Assembly: GCA_027449865.1 (NCBI GenBank)
Contig: DAIDKV010000087.1
Location: 1 to 51,213 of the forward strand
Direction: 5' to 3'
DNA length: 51,213 bases
Source of the DNA: Planctomycetales bacterium
GTDB taxonomy: Bacteria; Planctomycetota; Planctomycetia; Isosphaerales; Isosphaeraceae
Both the position numbers and the translations under genes were made by a program. Below the pieces are notes generated by a model that searched no databases, was not told the DNA's origin, and saw only the letters and a program-made list of their open reading frames with translations. Position 1 is the first letter of the stretch; every line of letters starts with the position of its first letter. This document shows positions 33,838 through 42,790 of this stretch, one piece after another.

Positions 33838-35577
33838 GTGGACTGGTCGTTCTTTCATCCATTCTGGGCAATCGGCGTTCCGATGGCGCTCTCGATCCCG
33901 CTCGGCCGGCTCATGGCGAGGCTGCTCGACCCGCCCGCCGAACGCGTCGGCCGCGGGGTCGACGCCGTCCCGATGTTCCTCGTCCGCCTGTTCGGCCATC
34001 GCGAGCCGGCGGCGATGGACTGGAGGCGGTACGCGATCGCCCTGCTCGCGTTCAACGCCTCGCTCTTCGTGCTCTCGTTCGCCATCCTGTGGGCGCAGAA
34101 CCTCCTGCCACTCAACCCCGACGGCAAGGGCCCGCTGACGGCGCTCGGCTACAAGGACGCCGCTGGGGTCCAGCACGACGGCGCCGATACCGCGGTGATC
34201 TTCAACACGGTCTGCTCGTTCGTGACGAACACGAACTTGCAACACTACTCGGGCGAGCAGCACCTCTCGTATTTCAGCCAGCTCGGCGGGATCCTCTGGC
34301 TCCAGTTCGTGACCCCGGCGTGCGGCCTCGCGGTGATGCTCGCGGTGATCCGCGGCCTCCGCGGCGACAAGCACCTCGGCGACTTCTATCTCGACACGGC
34401 ACGCGGAGTCGTCCTGGTCCTGATCCCGCTCTCAACCGTGCTGGCCCTGGCGCTGGTCGCCAACGGCGTCCCGATGACCTTCGACGGTGCCGTCAAGGCG
34501 AGGACACTCGAAGGGGCCGAGCAGACGATCGCCGTCGGTCCGGTCGCGGCCGAGGTCGCGATCAAGCAGCTCGGGACCAACGGCGGCGGCTTCTTCGGCC
34601 CGAATTCGGCTCATCCCCTCGAGAACCCTACCCCCTGGAGCAACATCCTGGAGGTGATCGCGATCATCCTGGTCCCGATGGCCTCGATCGTGATGTTCGG
34701 CCGGATGATCCGCGATCGGGCCCATGCGGCGGTCGTCTACGGCGTGATGACGGCGCTCCTGGTGGCGGGGGCCTCCATCGCGATCTGGTCCGAGCTGCAC
34801 CCAAGCCCCGCGGCCGAGGGATTGCCCGTTGCCACGGGGACGAACATGGAGGGCAAGGAGGTCCGCACCGGAGCCGTCGCCGCCGCCACCTGGTCGGCGA
34901 TCACGACCGCCACGTCCAACGGATCCGTCAACGCGATGCACGACAGTTTCCAGCCAATCGGCGGCCTGGTCCCGATGTCGCTGATGATGCTCAACGTCGA
35001 CTTCAGCGGGATTGGCGCCGGCTTCCTGAACATGCTGATGTATGTGATCACGGCCGTCTTCCTCGCCGGGCTGATGGTGGGCCGAACGCCCGAGTACCTC
35101 GGCAAGAAGATCGAGGCGAAGGAGGTCAAGCTCGCGATGCTCGCGATCCTGATCCACCCGCTCCTGATCTGCGGCGGGACGGCCCTGTTCGCCGGGACCG
35201 CCTGGGGCCCGGCCACGGTCGCGAACCCGGGGCCGCACGGCTTCAGCGAGATCCTGTACGAGTTCACCTCGGCCTCGGCGAACAACGGCTCGGGCTTCGA
35301 GGGCCTGGCCGATAACAACCCTTACTGGAATGTCGCCACGGGGGTCGTCCTGCTGCTCGGCCGGTTCCCGGCGCTGGTCCTACCGGTCGCGATCGCCGGT
35401 TTCCTCTCGCACAAGAAGCGAGTCCCGCCCTCGACCGGGACCCTCCGGACCGACGACCTGACCTTCGGCGCCATGCTGCTCGGCACGGTTCTGCTGGTTG
35501 GAGCGCTCTCGTTCATGCCGGCGGTCGTACTAGGGCCGATTGCCGATCACCTGTCGACCGCAGCCACAAACCCATGA
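33838..35577 (+). CDS. kdpA: Potassium-transporting ATPase subunit KdpA
   Basis: 579 residues from the GTG at 33838 (TGGAGA upstream). KdpA is the channel-like potassium-binding subunit, related to the SKT superfamily, in the cytoplasmic membrane. The four selectivity filter motifs are visible: TNTNLQHYSG, GTNGGGFFG, TTATSNGSVN and SASANNGSGF. Other features: YNxxFxxHPxxxG-like lead-in, and PxxLxxxxxxG stretches between helices. It forms the KdpFABC complex with the flanking genes and imports K+ at low external concentration. Regulation probably involves the upstream regulators. Confidence 0.97.
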   Translation: MDWSFFHPFWAIGVPMALSIPLGRLMARLLDPPAERVGRGVDAVPMFLVRLFGHREPAAMDWRRYAIALLAFNASLFVLSFAILWAQNLLPLNPDGKGPLTALGYKDAAGVQHDGADTAVIFNTVCSFVTNTNLQHYSGEQHLSYFSQLGGILWLQFVTPACGLAVMLAVIRGLRGDKHLGDFYLDTARGVVLVLIPLSTVLALALVANGVPMTFDGAVKARTLEGAEQTIAVGPVAAEVAIKQLGTNGGGFFGPNSAHPLENPTPWSNILEVIAIILVPMASIVMFGRMIRDRAHAAVVYGVMTALLVAGASIAIWSELHPSPAAEGLPVATGTNMEGKEVRTGAVAAATWSAITTATSNGSVNAMHDSFQPIGGLVPMSLMMLNVDFSGIGAGFLNMLMYVITAVFLAGLMVGRTPEYLGKKIEAKEVKLAMLAILIHPLLICGGTALFAGTAWGPATVANPGPHGFSEILYEFTSASANNGSGFEGLADNNPYWNVATGVVLLLGRFPALVLPVAIAGFLSHKKRVPPSTGTLRTDDLTFGAMLLGTVLLVGALSFMPAVVLGPIADHLSTAATNP

Positions 35578-35634
35578 CATCCCCCGCGATTCGCGTGGAA
35601 CGACCTACTAAAAAGGATCGAGGAAGACCTGCCG

Positions 35635-37755
35635 ATGTCTCTTCTCACCCACACCCCAATCCCTGAGCGGACCCCGCCCGAAGCGCAGGCGATGAAGATC
35701 CAGCGCCGGCAGACGCGCCGCCTGAAGTTGTTCGAACCGGCCCTGGTCCAGATGGCGACGGTCCGATCGTTCGCGATGCTCGACCCGCGCAACATGGCGC
35801 GGAACCCGGTGATGTTCCTGGTCGAGGTCGGCTGGGTGCTGACCTCGATCATCGCGGTCGGCTCGATCACCGCCGGCGCCGCCGCCTCGACGATCGTCTA
35901 TCAGATCGCGCTGGCGATCCTGCTGCTCCTGACGGTCCTCTTCGCCAACTTCGCCGAGGCCCTGGCCGAGGCGAGGGGCAAGGCGCAGGCCCAGAGCCTG
36001 CGCGCCACCCGGCAAGATACGATCGCCCGACGGATCGAGCCCTCCGGCGAGTCGGTCGAAGTCTCCTCGACCGAGCTGCGGACCGGCGACCGCGTCGTGG
36101 TCGAGGCCGGGCAGGTCATCCCGGCCGACGGCGAGATCATCGAGGGCCTGGCCTCCGTCGACGAGTCGGCGATCACCGGCGAGAGCGCCCCGGTCATCCG
36201 GGAGGCCGGCGGTGACCGATCGGGAGTCACCGGGGGGACGCGTGTCCTCTCCGACCGGATCATCCTCGAAGTCACCGCCGGGCCCGGCGAGAGCTTTCTC
36301 GACCGGATGATCGCCCTGGTCGAGGGCGCCAGTCGCCAGAAGACGCCTAACGAGATTGCCCTGACGATCATCCTGGCCGCCTTTTCGATCATCTTCCTGA
36401 TCGTCACGGCAGCGCTCTATCCGATGGCCCTCTACCACGGAATCCGACTCGACATCCCTACGCTCATCGCGCTGCTGGTCTGCCTGATCCCGACCACGAT
36501 CGGCGCCCTGCTCGCAGCGATCGGAATCGCCGGGATGGACCGCGCGCTCGCCGCCAACCTGATCGCCAAGAGCGGCAAGGCGGTCGAGGTGGCCGGCGAC
36601 GTGGACACGCTACTGCTAGACAAGACCGGAACGATCACGCTGGGGAACCGCCGCGCGACCCTGTTCATGCCGATGGGGGGGCTCCCCGAGCGAGAGCTGG
36701 CCCGGATGGCGGCAATCGCCTCGCTGGCCGACACCACGCCCGAGGGGAAGAGCATCATCGAGCTGGCCCGTCATTCGTTCGAGCTCGACCTGATGGCCCC
36801 CGACGGCAGCCGGTTCATCGAGTTCACCGCCCAGACGCGGATGAGCGGTGTCGACCTCCCGGACGGATCCCGGATCCGCAAGGGGGCTCCCGACACGATG
36901 ACCGAAATGGTCCGATCACGGGGCGGTCGTATCCCCGACGCTTACCAGGAGACGGTCGACGCGATCGCCTCAAAAGGCGCCACGCCGCTGACCGTCACCT
37001 CCGGCGATGACATCGTCGGAATCATCAAACTGGAGGACATCCTCAAGCCGGGCATCCGAGAGCGGTTCGCCCGGCTCCGACAGATGGGCTTGCGCGTCGT
37101 GATGGTCACGGGCGATAACCCGCTGACCGCCCGATCGATCGCGCAGGAGGCGGGCGTCGACGACTTCATCGCCCAGGCGACGCCCGAGGCCAAGCTGGCC
37201 TACATCCGGAAAGAGCAGGCCGGCGGCAAGCTCGTCGCGATGATGGGCGACGGCACTAACGACGCTCCCGCGCTGGCTCAGGCCGACATCGGCGTCGCGA
37301 TGAATTCGGGAACCCAGGCCGCCAAGGAGGCCGGCAACATGGTCGACCTCGACAGCGACCCCACGAAGCTGATCGAGGTCGTCGAGATTGGCAAGCAACT
37401 CCTGATGACCCGAGGGGCCCTGACGACGTTCTCGATCGCCAACGACCTGGCGAAGTACTTCGCCGTGATTCCGGCGATGTTCGTGGACTTCAAGGCACTG
37501 GCGTCGCTCCGCGCCCTCGACCTGATGGGACTGGCGACCTCCGGCGGAGCACAGTCGGCAATCCTCTCGGCAGTGATCTTCAATGCGATTATCATCCCGA
37601 TGCTGATCCCTATCGCGCTGAAGGGCGTCACCTATCGACCGGTCGGGGCCAGTGCTCTCTTGCGGCGGAACCTCCTGTATTTCGGCCTCGGCGGCGTGAT
37701 CGCACCGTTCCTCGGCATCAAGGCCATCGACGTGCTCATCGACCTGGTCCTCTGA
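35635..37755 (+). CDS. kdpB: Potassium-transporting P-type ATPase subunit KdpB
   Basis: 706 residues. The P-type ATPase core of the Kdp pump. TGES (181-184), [11 protein letters not shown] in the membrane region (283-293), DKTGTIT with phosphorylation site D329, KGAP and late [10 protein letters not shown] and [37 protein letters not shown] motifs are intact. Hydrolyses ATP to drive K+ through KdpA. The start ATG has GAGGAAG upstream. It is followed by a 155-nt AT-rich gap with a hairpin before kdpC, an unusually large gap inside a kdp operon. Confidence 0.97.
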   Translation: MSLLTHTPIPERTPPEAQAMKIQRRQTRRLKLFEPALVQMATVRSFAMLDPRNMARNPVMFLVEVGWVLTSIIAVGSITAGAAASTIVYQIALAILLLLTVLFANFAEALAEARGKAQAQSLRATRQDTIARRIEPSGESVEVSSTELRTGDRVVVEAGQVIPADGEIIEGLASVDESAITGESAPVIREAGGDRSGVTGGTRVLSDRIILEVTAGPGESFLDRMIALVEGASRQKTPNEIALTIILAAFSIIFLIVTAALYPMALYHGIRLDIPTLIALLVCLIPTTIGALLAAIGIAGMDRALAANLIAKSGKAVEVAGDVDTLLLDKTGTITLGNRRATLFMPMGGLPERELARMAAIASLADTTPEGKSIIELARHSFELDLMAPDGSRFIEFTAQTRMSGVDLPDGSRIRKGAPDTMTEMVRSRGGRIPDAYQETVDAIASKGATPLTVTSGDDIVGIIKLEDILKPGIRERFARLRQMGLRVVMVTGDNPLTARSIAQEAGVDDFIAQATPEAKLAYIRKEQAGGKLVAMMGDGTNDAPALAQADIGVAMNSGTQAAKEAGNMVDLDSDPTKLIEVVEIGKQLLMTRGALTTFSIANDLAKYFAVIPAMFVDFKALASLRALDLMGLATSGGAQSAILSAVIFNAIIIPMLIPIALKGVTYRPVGASALLRRNLLYFGLGGVIAPFLGIKAIDVLIDLVL

Positions 37756-37830
37756 GCGTCGGGAACGGTGATCCCAGAACGGACCGGCGCGAGGCACGCC
37801 AGACCCGTATCCACAACAATCAGACCTCTT

Positions 37831-37865
37831 GCAGTTTTTAAATCTTCTATATTGATTTAATCTGC
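37831..37865 (+). promoter_or_regulatory. AT-rich hairpin between kdpB and kdpC
   Basis: GCAG and TTAAATC on the left pair with GATTTAA and CTGC on the right around an ATTCTA-type loop (stem ttaaatc 37838-37844, gatttaa 37854-37860; outer gcag 37831-37834, ctgc 37862-37865). The AT richness stands out from the GC-rich operon. It could attenuate kdpC, protect the kdpB mRNA end, or mark a promoter. No firm assignment. Confidence 0.35.
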
Positions 37866-37910
37866 ATTGGACATATCCTTCAATAGGAACTTCCAAGGAG
37901 CTGTCTCCCC

Positions 37911-38480
37911 ATGTTTCGAGAACTGATCCCCTCCCTCCGCGCCTGTGCAGTGACGTTTCTCGCGTGCGCTGGAATCTACCCGGCGGCGGTTTGGGGGCTG
38001 GCCGCACTCTTCTTCCCGGTCGAGGCGTCGGGAAGCCTCCTTATCCGCAAGGATCGGTCCGTGGTCGGCTCGGCGCTGGTCGCGCAGAAGTTCGAATCAG
38101 ACCGGTACTTCTGCCCGCGGCCCTCGGCGTGCGACTACAAGGCCGACGCGGCCTCGGGTTCGAACCTCGGCCCGCACAACCCCGACCTCCGTAAGGCTGT
38201 CGCCGAGCGGGCCGAGAAGCTGAAAGCGACGCCCGAGCGTCCCGCGCCGGTGGATCTCGTGACGGCCTCGGGCTCGGGCCTGGACCCCGAGATCACCGTC
38301 GAGGCGGCCGAGTTCCAGGCGTTCCGCGTGGCCTCGGCGCGGGGGATCGTCGTGGAACGCGTCCGCGAGTTGATCCGGAAGATGACCGACCACTCAGGCG
38401 CCGTCCTCGGCGCCCCGGCGAGGGTGAATGTCTTGCAGCTCAACCTCGCCCTCGACGGCGAAGTTCTCTCGCCTCGATAA
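37911..38480 (+). CDS. kdpC: Potassium-transporting ATPase subunit KdpC
   Basis: 189 residues, the family length. One N-terminal membrane helix (about 10-33, ACAVTFLACAGIYPAAVWGLA), then the conserved extracytoplasmic part: [59 protein letters not shown] and VLQLNLALDGE. KdpC stabilises the pump and raises its ATP affinity. The gap to kdpD (20 nt) and GGAGG upstream of kdpD suggest the two are co-transcribed. Confidence 0.96.
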   Translation: MFRELIPSLRACAVTFLACAGIYPAAVWGLAALFFPVEASGSLLIRKDRSVVGSALVAQKFESDRYFCPRPSACDYKADAASGSNLGPHNPDLRKAVAERAEKLKATPERPAPVDLVTASGSGLDPEITVEAAEFQAFRVASARGIVVERVRELIRKMTDHSGAVLGAPARVNVLQLNLALDGEVLSPR

Positions 38481-38499
38481 TGGGATCGGAGGCCGTCCC

Positions 38500-39633
38500 A
38501 TGCCCGCAACCGAGCTGACACGCCCGACTCCTGAACAGTTCCTCTCGCTGATCCGCCGCCAGAACCGCGGCCGGTTGAAGGTCTATCTCGGATCGGCTGC
38601 GGGGGTCGGCAAGACCTACGCGATGCTCCGCGAGGGGCATCGATTGAAGGCGCAGGGGGTCGACGTCATCATCGGCCTGGTCGAGACCCACGGCCGGGCC
38701 GAGACAACCGAGCAACTCCGCGACCTGGAGGTCGTCCCGCCCCGGGTGATCGAATACCGAGGCGTCAGACTGCGTGAGATGGACCCTGAGGCCATCCTCG
38801 CAAGGCGACCGACAGTCTGCCTGGTCGACGAACTGGCGCACACCAACGCCCCTGGCAGCCGGCATCTCAAGCGGTATCAGGATGTCGAGGACCTCCTGCA
38901 CGCGGGGATTCACGTGATCACGACGGTGAACGTCCAGCACATGGAGAGCCTCTACGACCAGATTGAACGCTCCACCGGCGTTCGGGTCAAGGAGCGGTTT
39001 CCCGATCGTGTGCTTGCCGAGGCCGACCAGATCGTGAATGTTGATGTCTCGGTTGAGGACCTGATCGAGCGGCTCAACACCGGCAAGATCTATCCAGCCG
39101 AGCGGATCGGCCCTGCGCTGGCGAACTTTTTCACGCCGCCGAATCTGACCCGGCTCCGCGAGATCACACTCACCGAGATCGCCCACCTGATCGACCGCCG
39201 GAACCGCCGCGCCGAGGCCGACCAGTACCCGGTCTCGGCGACCGATCGCGTGATGGTTGGGCTTTCCAGCCGGAGCCCAAACGCCCCCGCCCTGCTCCGC
39301 AAGGCGGCCCGGATCGCCGATCGGCTCAACGTCCCCTGGTACGCCGTCTACATCCAGATCCCCGCCGAGGACATCACCCGGATCGACGCCTCCACGCAAC
39401 GGCTCATCAGCAACCACCTCGAACTGGCCCACCAGCTCGGCGGCATTCAGATGACCTTCCGCGGCCCCGACGTCGCCAGTACGATGCTCGCCTTCGCCCG
39501 CGAATACGCGATCAAGATCATCGTCGTCGGCAAGTCCCGGCAGCCCTGGTATCGTCGCCTCTTCGGCCAGACGATCCTTGAACGGCTCGAGCGTGACGCG
39601 GAAGGCATCGATATCCTCATCGCCGATGTCTAG
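38500..39633 (+). CDS. kdpD: KdpD N-terminal sensor protein lacking the kinase module
   Basis: 377 residues, less than half of a full KdpD (about 890). It contains the KdpD N-terminal domain with Walker [10 protein letters not shown] (31-39), [13 protein letters not shown], and [11 protein letters not shown], followed by the USP-like domain ([36 protein letters not shown]). It ends before the membrane helices, HisKA and HATPase. It may regulate KdpFABC or the kinase at 31072 directly, rather than phosphorylate KdpE, which is absent here. GGAGG precedes the ATG. Truncated KdpDs next to kdpFABC are known in other bacteria. Confidence 0.93.
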   Translation: MPATELTRPTPEQFLSLIRRQNRGRLKVYLGSAAGVGKTYAMLREGHRLKAQGVDVIIGLVETHGRAETTEQLRDLEVVPPRVIEYRGVRLREMDPEAILARRPTVCLVDELAHTNAPGSRHLKRYQDVEDLLHAGIHVITTVNVQHMESLYDQIERSTGVRVKERFPDRVLAEADQIVNVDVSVEDLIERLNTGKIYPAERIGPALANFFTPPNLTRLREITLTEIAHLIDRRNRRAEADQYPVSATDRVMVGLSSRSPNAPALLRKAARIADRLNVPWYAVYIQIPAEDITRIDASTQRLISNHLELAHQLGGIQMTFRGPDVASTMLAFAREYAIKIIVVGKSRQPWYRRLFGQTILERLERDAEGIDILIADV

Positions 39634-39679
39634 AATGATCCCGAGGGATCCATCCAGGCCCGACCCTCGGGAGGTTTTC

Positions 39680-40318
39680 ATGCCTATTCGAATCGCGAGT
39701 ACGATGATCCTCGCGGCCATCGCCGCGGCATCCGTCGCCTTGATCGGCAAAACGACGCCAATCCCGCCGGCGGCCGTCCCGCCGCCCGTGAATGCGCCTT
39801 CGTCCTTGCCGACCATCGCAAAGGAACCACAAACCAAGGATAAAGTGATGAAGAAGGCGACATTCGGCGCCGGCTGCTTCTGGGGCGTCGAGGCGACGTT
39901 CCGGAAGATCCCCGGCGTGATCGACACGGCTGTCGGCTACGCGGGCGGACACACCGAGAACCCGACTTACAAGGACGTCTGCACCGATCAGACCGGCCAC
40001 GCCGAGGTCGTCCAGGTTGAGTATGATCCGAGCAAGGTCACTTACACTCAGCTTCTGGACATCTTCTGGAAGTCGCACGACCCAACCCAGGTCAACCGAC
40101 AGGGCCCAGACTATGGCACCCAGTACCGAACCGTGATCTTCTACCACGACGACGAGCAGAAGGCCGAGGCCGAGGCCGCGAAGCAAAAGCTCGACGCGAG
40201 CGGGAAGCTCTCGCGACCGGTCGCCACGCAGATCGTCCCCGCCGGCCCGTTCTACCGCGCTGAGGATTACCACCAGCGCTATCTCGAAAAGCGCGGGCTG
40301 GAAAACTGCCACATCTGA
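39680..40318 (+). CDS. msrA: Exported peptide methionine-S-sulfoxide reductase
   Basis: 212 residues from the ATG at 39680 (GGGAGG upstream). A signal-like N-terminus ([19 protein letters not shown]) and a Pro-rich linker precede the MsrA domain at about 60-210: [17 protein letters not shown] with the catalytic Cys, [45 protein letters not shown] and [11 protein letters not shown]. It reduces methionine-S-sulfoxide in proteins, probably outside the cytoplasm. A late Cys (NCHI) could be the resolving residue. Its 46-nt gap to kdpD means it may be the last gene of the kdp unit. Confidence 0.94.
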   Translation: MPIRIASTMILAAIAAASVALIGKTTPIPPAAVPPPVNAPSSLPTIAKEPQTKDKVMKKATFGAGCFWGVEATFRKIPGVIDTAVGYAGGHTENPTYKDVCTDQTGHAEVVQVEYDPSKVTYTQLLDIFWKSHDPTQVNRQGPDYGTQYRTVIFYHDDEQKAEAEAAKQKLDASGKLSRPVATQIVPAGPFYRAEDYHQRYLEKRGLENCHI

Positions 40319-40367
40319 AGCAAAGGCGGCGGCCGAGTCTTGCGATCGACCGCCGCCCGCTCGCGGA

Positions 40368-42461
40368 TCAAAGGCCGGTCAGCTCGTTGACCAGCCGATC
40401 GGCGTGGTAGACGGAGCGCAGGGCTTCGAGGATTCCGCGCGAGTCGACCGAGACCGCGCGGGCCTGCCGATCGTCGTAGCCGAAATCCAGGACGAGCGAC
40501 TGAATGTTTCCGTCGAAGATCAGTCCGACGACCTCATTCTTGCGGTTCACGACCGGACTACCCGAGTTTCCGCCAATGATGTCGGCCGTCGAGACAAAAT
40601 TCAGCGGAGTATCCAGCCGGAGTTGCCCCGACTCGCGTGCCTTGTGCCAGCTCGCGGGAAGTTCGTAGGGCGGCTTCTCGCCGTGGGCCTTCGCGTGCTC
40701 AAAAGCCCCGCCGATCGTCGTGTACGGCGGGATGGCCTTGCCGTCCTGCTCGTAACCCTTCACCACGCCAAACGCCAGCCGGAGGGTGAACGTTGCGTCC
40801 GGGTAGACGGAATCCCCGTTTGCCTCAAAAAGAGCCCGGGCGAGGAACGCATAATTGGCCGCCTCGACGCCCTCGATCTCATCCTCTTGAATCTTGCGAA
40901 GGCGACGGGCCTCGGCATCCACGGCGATCGCCAGCTTGATCATCGGATCATCCGACGCCTCGATCGCCGCCATCCCGCCGGCCGCAATCTTCTTCCGGAC
41001 CTCGACGTCGGCCAGCTTCGACCCCTGCACGAGTTCCCGGGCGGCCTCGGCGGGCGTCCGACCGTGAAGAACCTGCTCGACCATCGGATCGTCGGGCATC
41101 GCCTTCTTCCAGTCGGCCAGTGAGTGCGCCAGCTTCGCCTCCTCAAACGCCGGATAGATCGGGGCCGGCGAGAAAAGGCCGAGTTCGAGTGATTCCAGGT
41201 TCGACTCGCGATACTCCCTCAGCCGATCGGCGTTTGGCTTCCCCTTCTCGGCGGCAAGCCGGACCAGGTCGCGAGCGACGTCGAACAGCAACGAGTCGAA
41301 CGCCCATCCGCGCTCCAGGTACGACCACGGCTTCATGATCCGGGCCGACGTCTTCTGAGCCTCGGCGATCCGGTCCCAGGCCAAGGCGCGGGGATCTCCA
41401 GGCTTGCTCGCGGCCTTCACCCGCTCACGAAGCTCGACCTCCATCTGCCGCTTTCGATTGAGAAACTCTTCGTCCTTCAGCCCCTCGAAGCCTCCAATTC
41501 TCGCCTTCCGGCTGTTCTGGATGCTGAACAGTTCCTCCTGCGCCTGGCGGGCCTGCTCGGAACCCTGCTTGCCGAACGCCAGCAACAGCGCCTCTTTCTT
41601 CACCAGAAAGTCGAGCAAAAACGGAAACCGGACGTCGCGCAGGCTCTCCAGGCTGGCGACCGTGTTGAGCCGGTCAGTCCGCCCCGGATGACCGGCAACA
41701 AAGATCAGCTCACCGTCCTTCGTCCCAGCAGCGCTCCACTTCAGGTGGTGCTCGACCTTCGCCGGCTTGCCATCTTCGTAGGCACGGAAGAAGCAGACGT
41801 CGAGGTCATACCGCGGATACTCGAAGTTGTCGGGATCACCGCCGAAGAACGCGATGTCGAACTCCGGTGCAAAGACGAGCCGGACGTCGGTGTACTTCTT
41901 GTACGAATACAGGTGATACTGACCTCCCTGATACAGGGTGACAACGTCGTTCCGCATCTTGTTGGCGTCGGACGCTTCCTTCTCGATGCGGGTCATTGCC
42001 TTGCGCCGGACCTCGCCGGCGCGAGCGTCGTCCATCTCGGGGCTGACCTCGCGGTTCACCTCGACGGTGACGTCCTGGATTCCAACCAGGACGTTCAACT
42101 CGAGGTCAGGTGCGCGGACCTCGTCCTCACGGCGTACGGCGAAGAAACCGTCGTGGTGATAGTTCTTGCCAGCCGTGCTGAGCTTTGAGAGCGTGTCGGC
42201 TCCGACATGATGATTCGTCATGATCAGGCCGTCGGCCGAGACGAACGAGCCGGAGCCACCGTTATTGAAGCGGACCGCCGACGACCGCAGGTGATCGGCC
42301 CATCCCGGCGGCGGCTCGAAGCCATGCTTCTCCTTCAGGTGGGCCAGCGGCAGTTTATTGAACAACCACATTCCCTCGTCACCCTGGACCATCGGGGCGA
42401 CGACCAAGAAGACAACGCCTGCAGTCAGCAGGACGGCGGCGTTCGGCATCGGTAACCTCAT
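40368..42461 (-). CDS. S46 family dipeptidyl peptidase (DPP7-like)
   Basis: 697 residues, the family length. A signal peptide (about 1-27) is followed by DEGMWLFNKLP, as in DPP7/DPP11. Catalytic residues: His in TNHHV (82-86), and Ser633 in GGNSGSPVVN. The specificity segment shortly after reads IFDGN: a Gly where DPP11 enzymes have Arg, so hydrophobic/aliphatic rather than acidic P1 is expected (DPP7 type). Exported, releases dipeptides from peptide N-termini, useful for peptide feeding. The ATG has GGAGGAG upstream. It converges on msrA and has a repeat-rich upstream region. Confidence 0.93.
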   Translation of the reverse strand: MRLPMPNAAVLLTAGVVFLVVAPMVQGDEGMWLFNKLPLAHLKEKHGFEPPPGWADHLRSSAVRFNNGGSGSFVSADGLIMTNHHVGADTLSKLSTAGKNYHHDGFFAVRREDEVRAPDLELNVLVGIQDVTVEVNREVSPEMDDARAGEVRRKAMTRIEKEASDANKMRNDVVTLYQGGQYHLYSYKKYTDVRLVFAPEFDIAFFGGDPDNFEYPRYDLDVCFFRAYEDGKPAKVEHHLKWSAAGTKDGELIFVAGHPGRTDRLNTVASLESLRDVRFPFLLDFLVKKEALLLAFGKQGSEQARQAQEELFSIQNSRKARIGGFEGLKDEEFLNRKRQMEVELRERVKAASKPGDPRALAWDRIAEAQKTSARIMKPWSYLERGWAFDSLLFDVARDLVRLAAEKGKPNADRLREYRESNLESLELGLFSPAPIYPAFEEAKLAHSLADWKKAMPDDPMVEQVLHGRTPAEAARELVQGSKLADVEVRKKIAAGGMAAIEASDDPMIKLAIAVDAEARRLRKIQEDEIEGVEAANYAFLARALFEANGDSVYPDATFTLRLAFGVVKGYEQDGKAIPPYTTIGGAFEHAKAHGEKPPYELPASWHKARESGQLRLDTPLNFVSTADIIGGNSGSPVVNRKNEVVGLIFDGNIQSLVLDFGYDDRQARAVSVDSRGILEALRSVYHADRLVNELTGL

Positions 42462-42615
42462 CAGGACGATCTCCTCCAGTCGCTCGAAAGCGTTCTCCCG
42501 GCCAGTACGTCAGCGTATTCCAGCCATCTTCCCCGGACAAGGCTCCCGATCCGCTTTCCCACCCCAAGACGCCAGGTTGATCTTGGAGCTTCGAGGCTTT
42601 CCGGTTCTACTCCCC

Positions 42616-42717
42616 CTAGAGCGCGTCACCGTTGGATGGCCGATGTCTCCTACCAACCCGACGCGCCAGCGAGGGTCTTCGTGTCGGAACCCTCGCTGGC
42701 GCGTCGGGTTGATAGGA
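42616..42717. repeat. Dispersed palindromic repeat (planctomycete-type), full copy
   Basis: This sits in the 329-nt stretch 42462-42790 between two divergent genes, which holds no gene. A 46-nt lead (42616-42661) is shared with 50944-50989 at 44 of 46 positions. It overlaps a long inverted repeat: 29-nt arms 42648-42676 and 42689-42717 with one mismatch and a 12-nt loop. Translations give NPTRQRG-type peptides seen as spurious ORFs across planctomycete genomes, which marks the repeat as a family member. It could act as terminator, RNA structure or a MITE-like element. Confidence 0.85.
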
Positions 42718-42790
42718 GGAGTCCGCTCCCACCGGCATCGTCCATGCAACCGTTTAGCGCTCGAACAGGTCACACTCGGGAGGACCGAAC

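Noticed and set aside
38440-39927. Minus-strand frame (495 codons) opposite kdpD and msrA
   Set aside because: The plus-strand KdpD and MsrA motifs are unambiguous, and this frame runs across both genes without domain signs.
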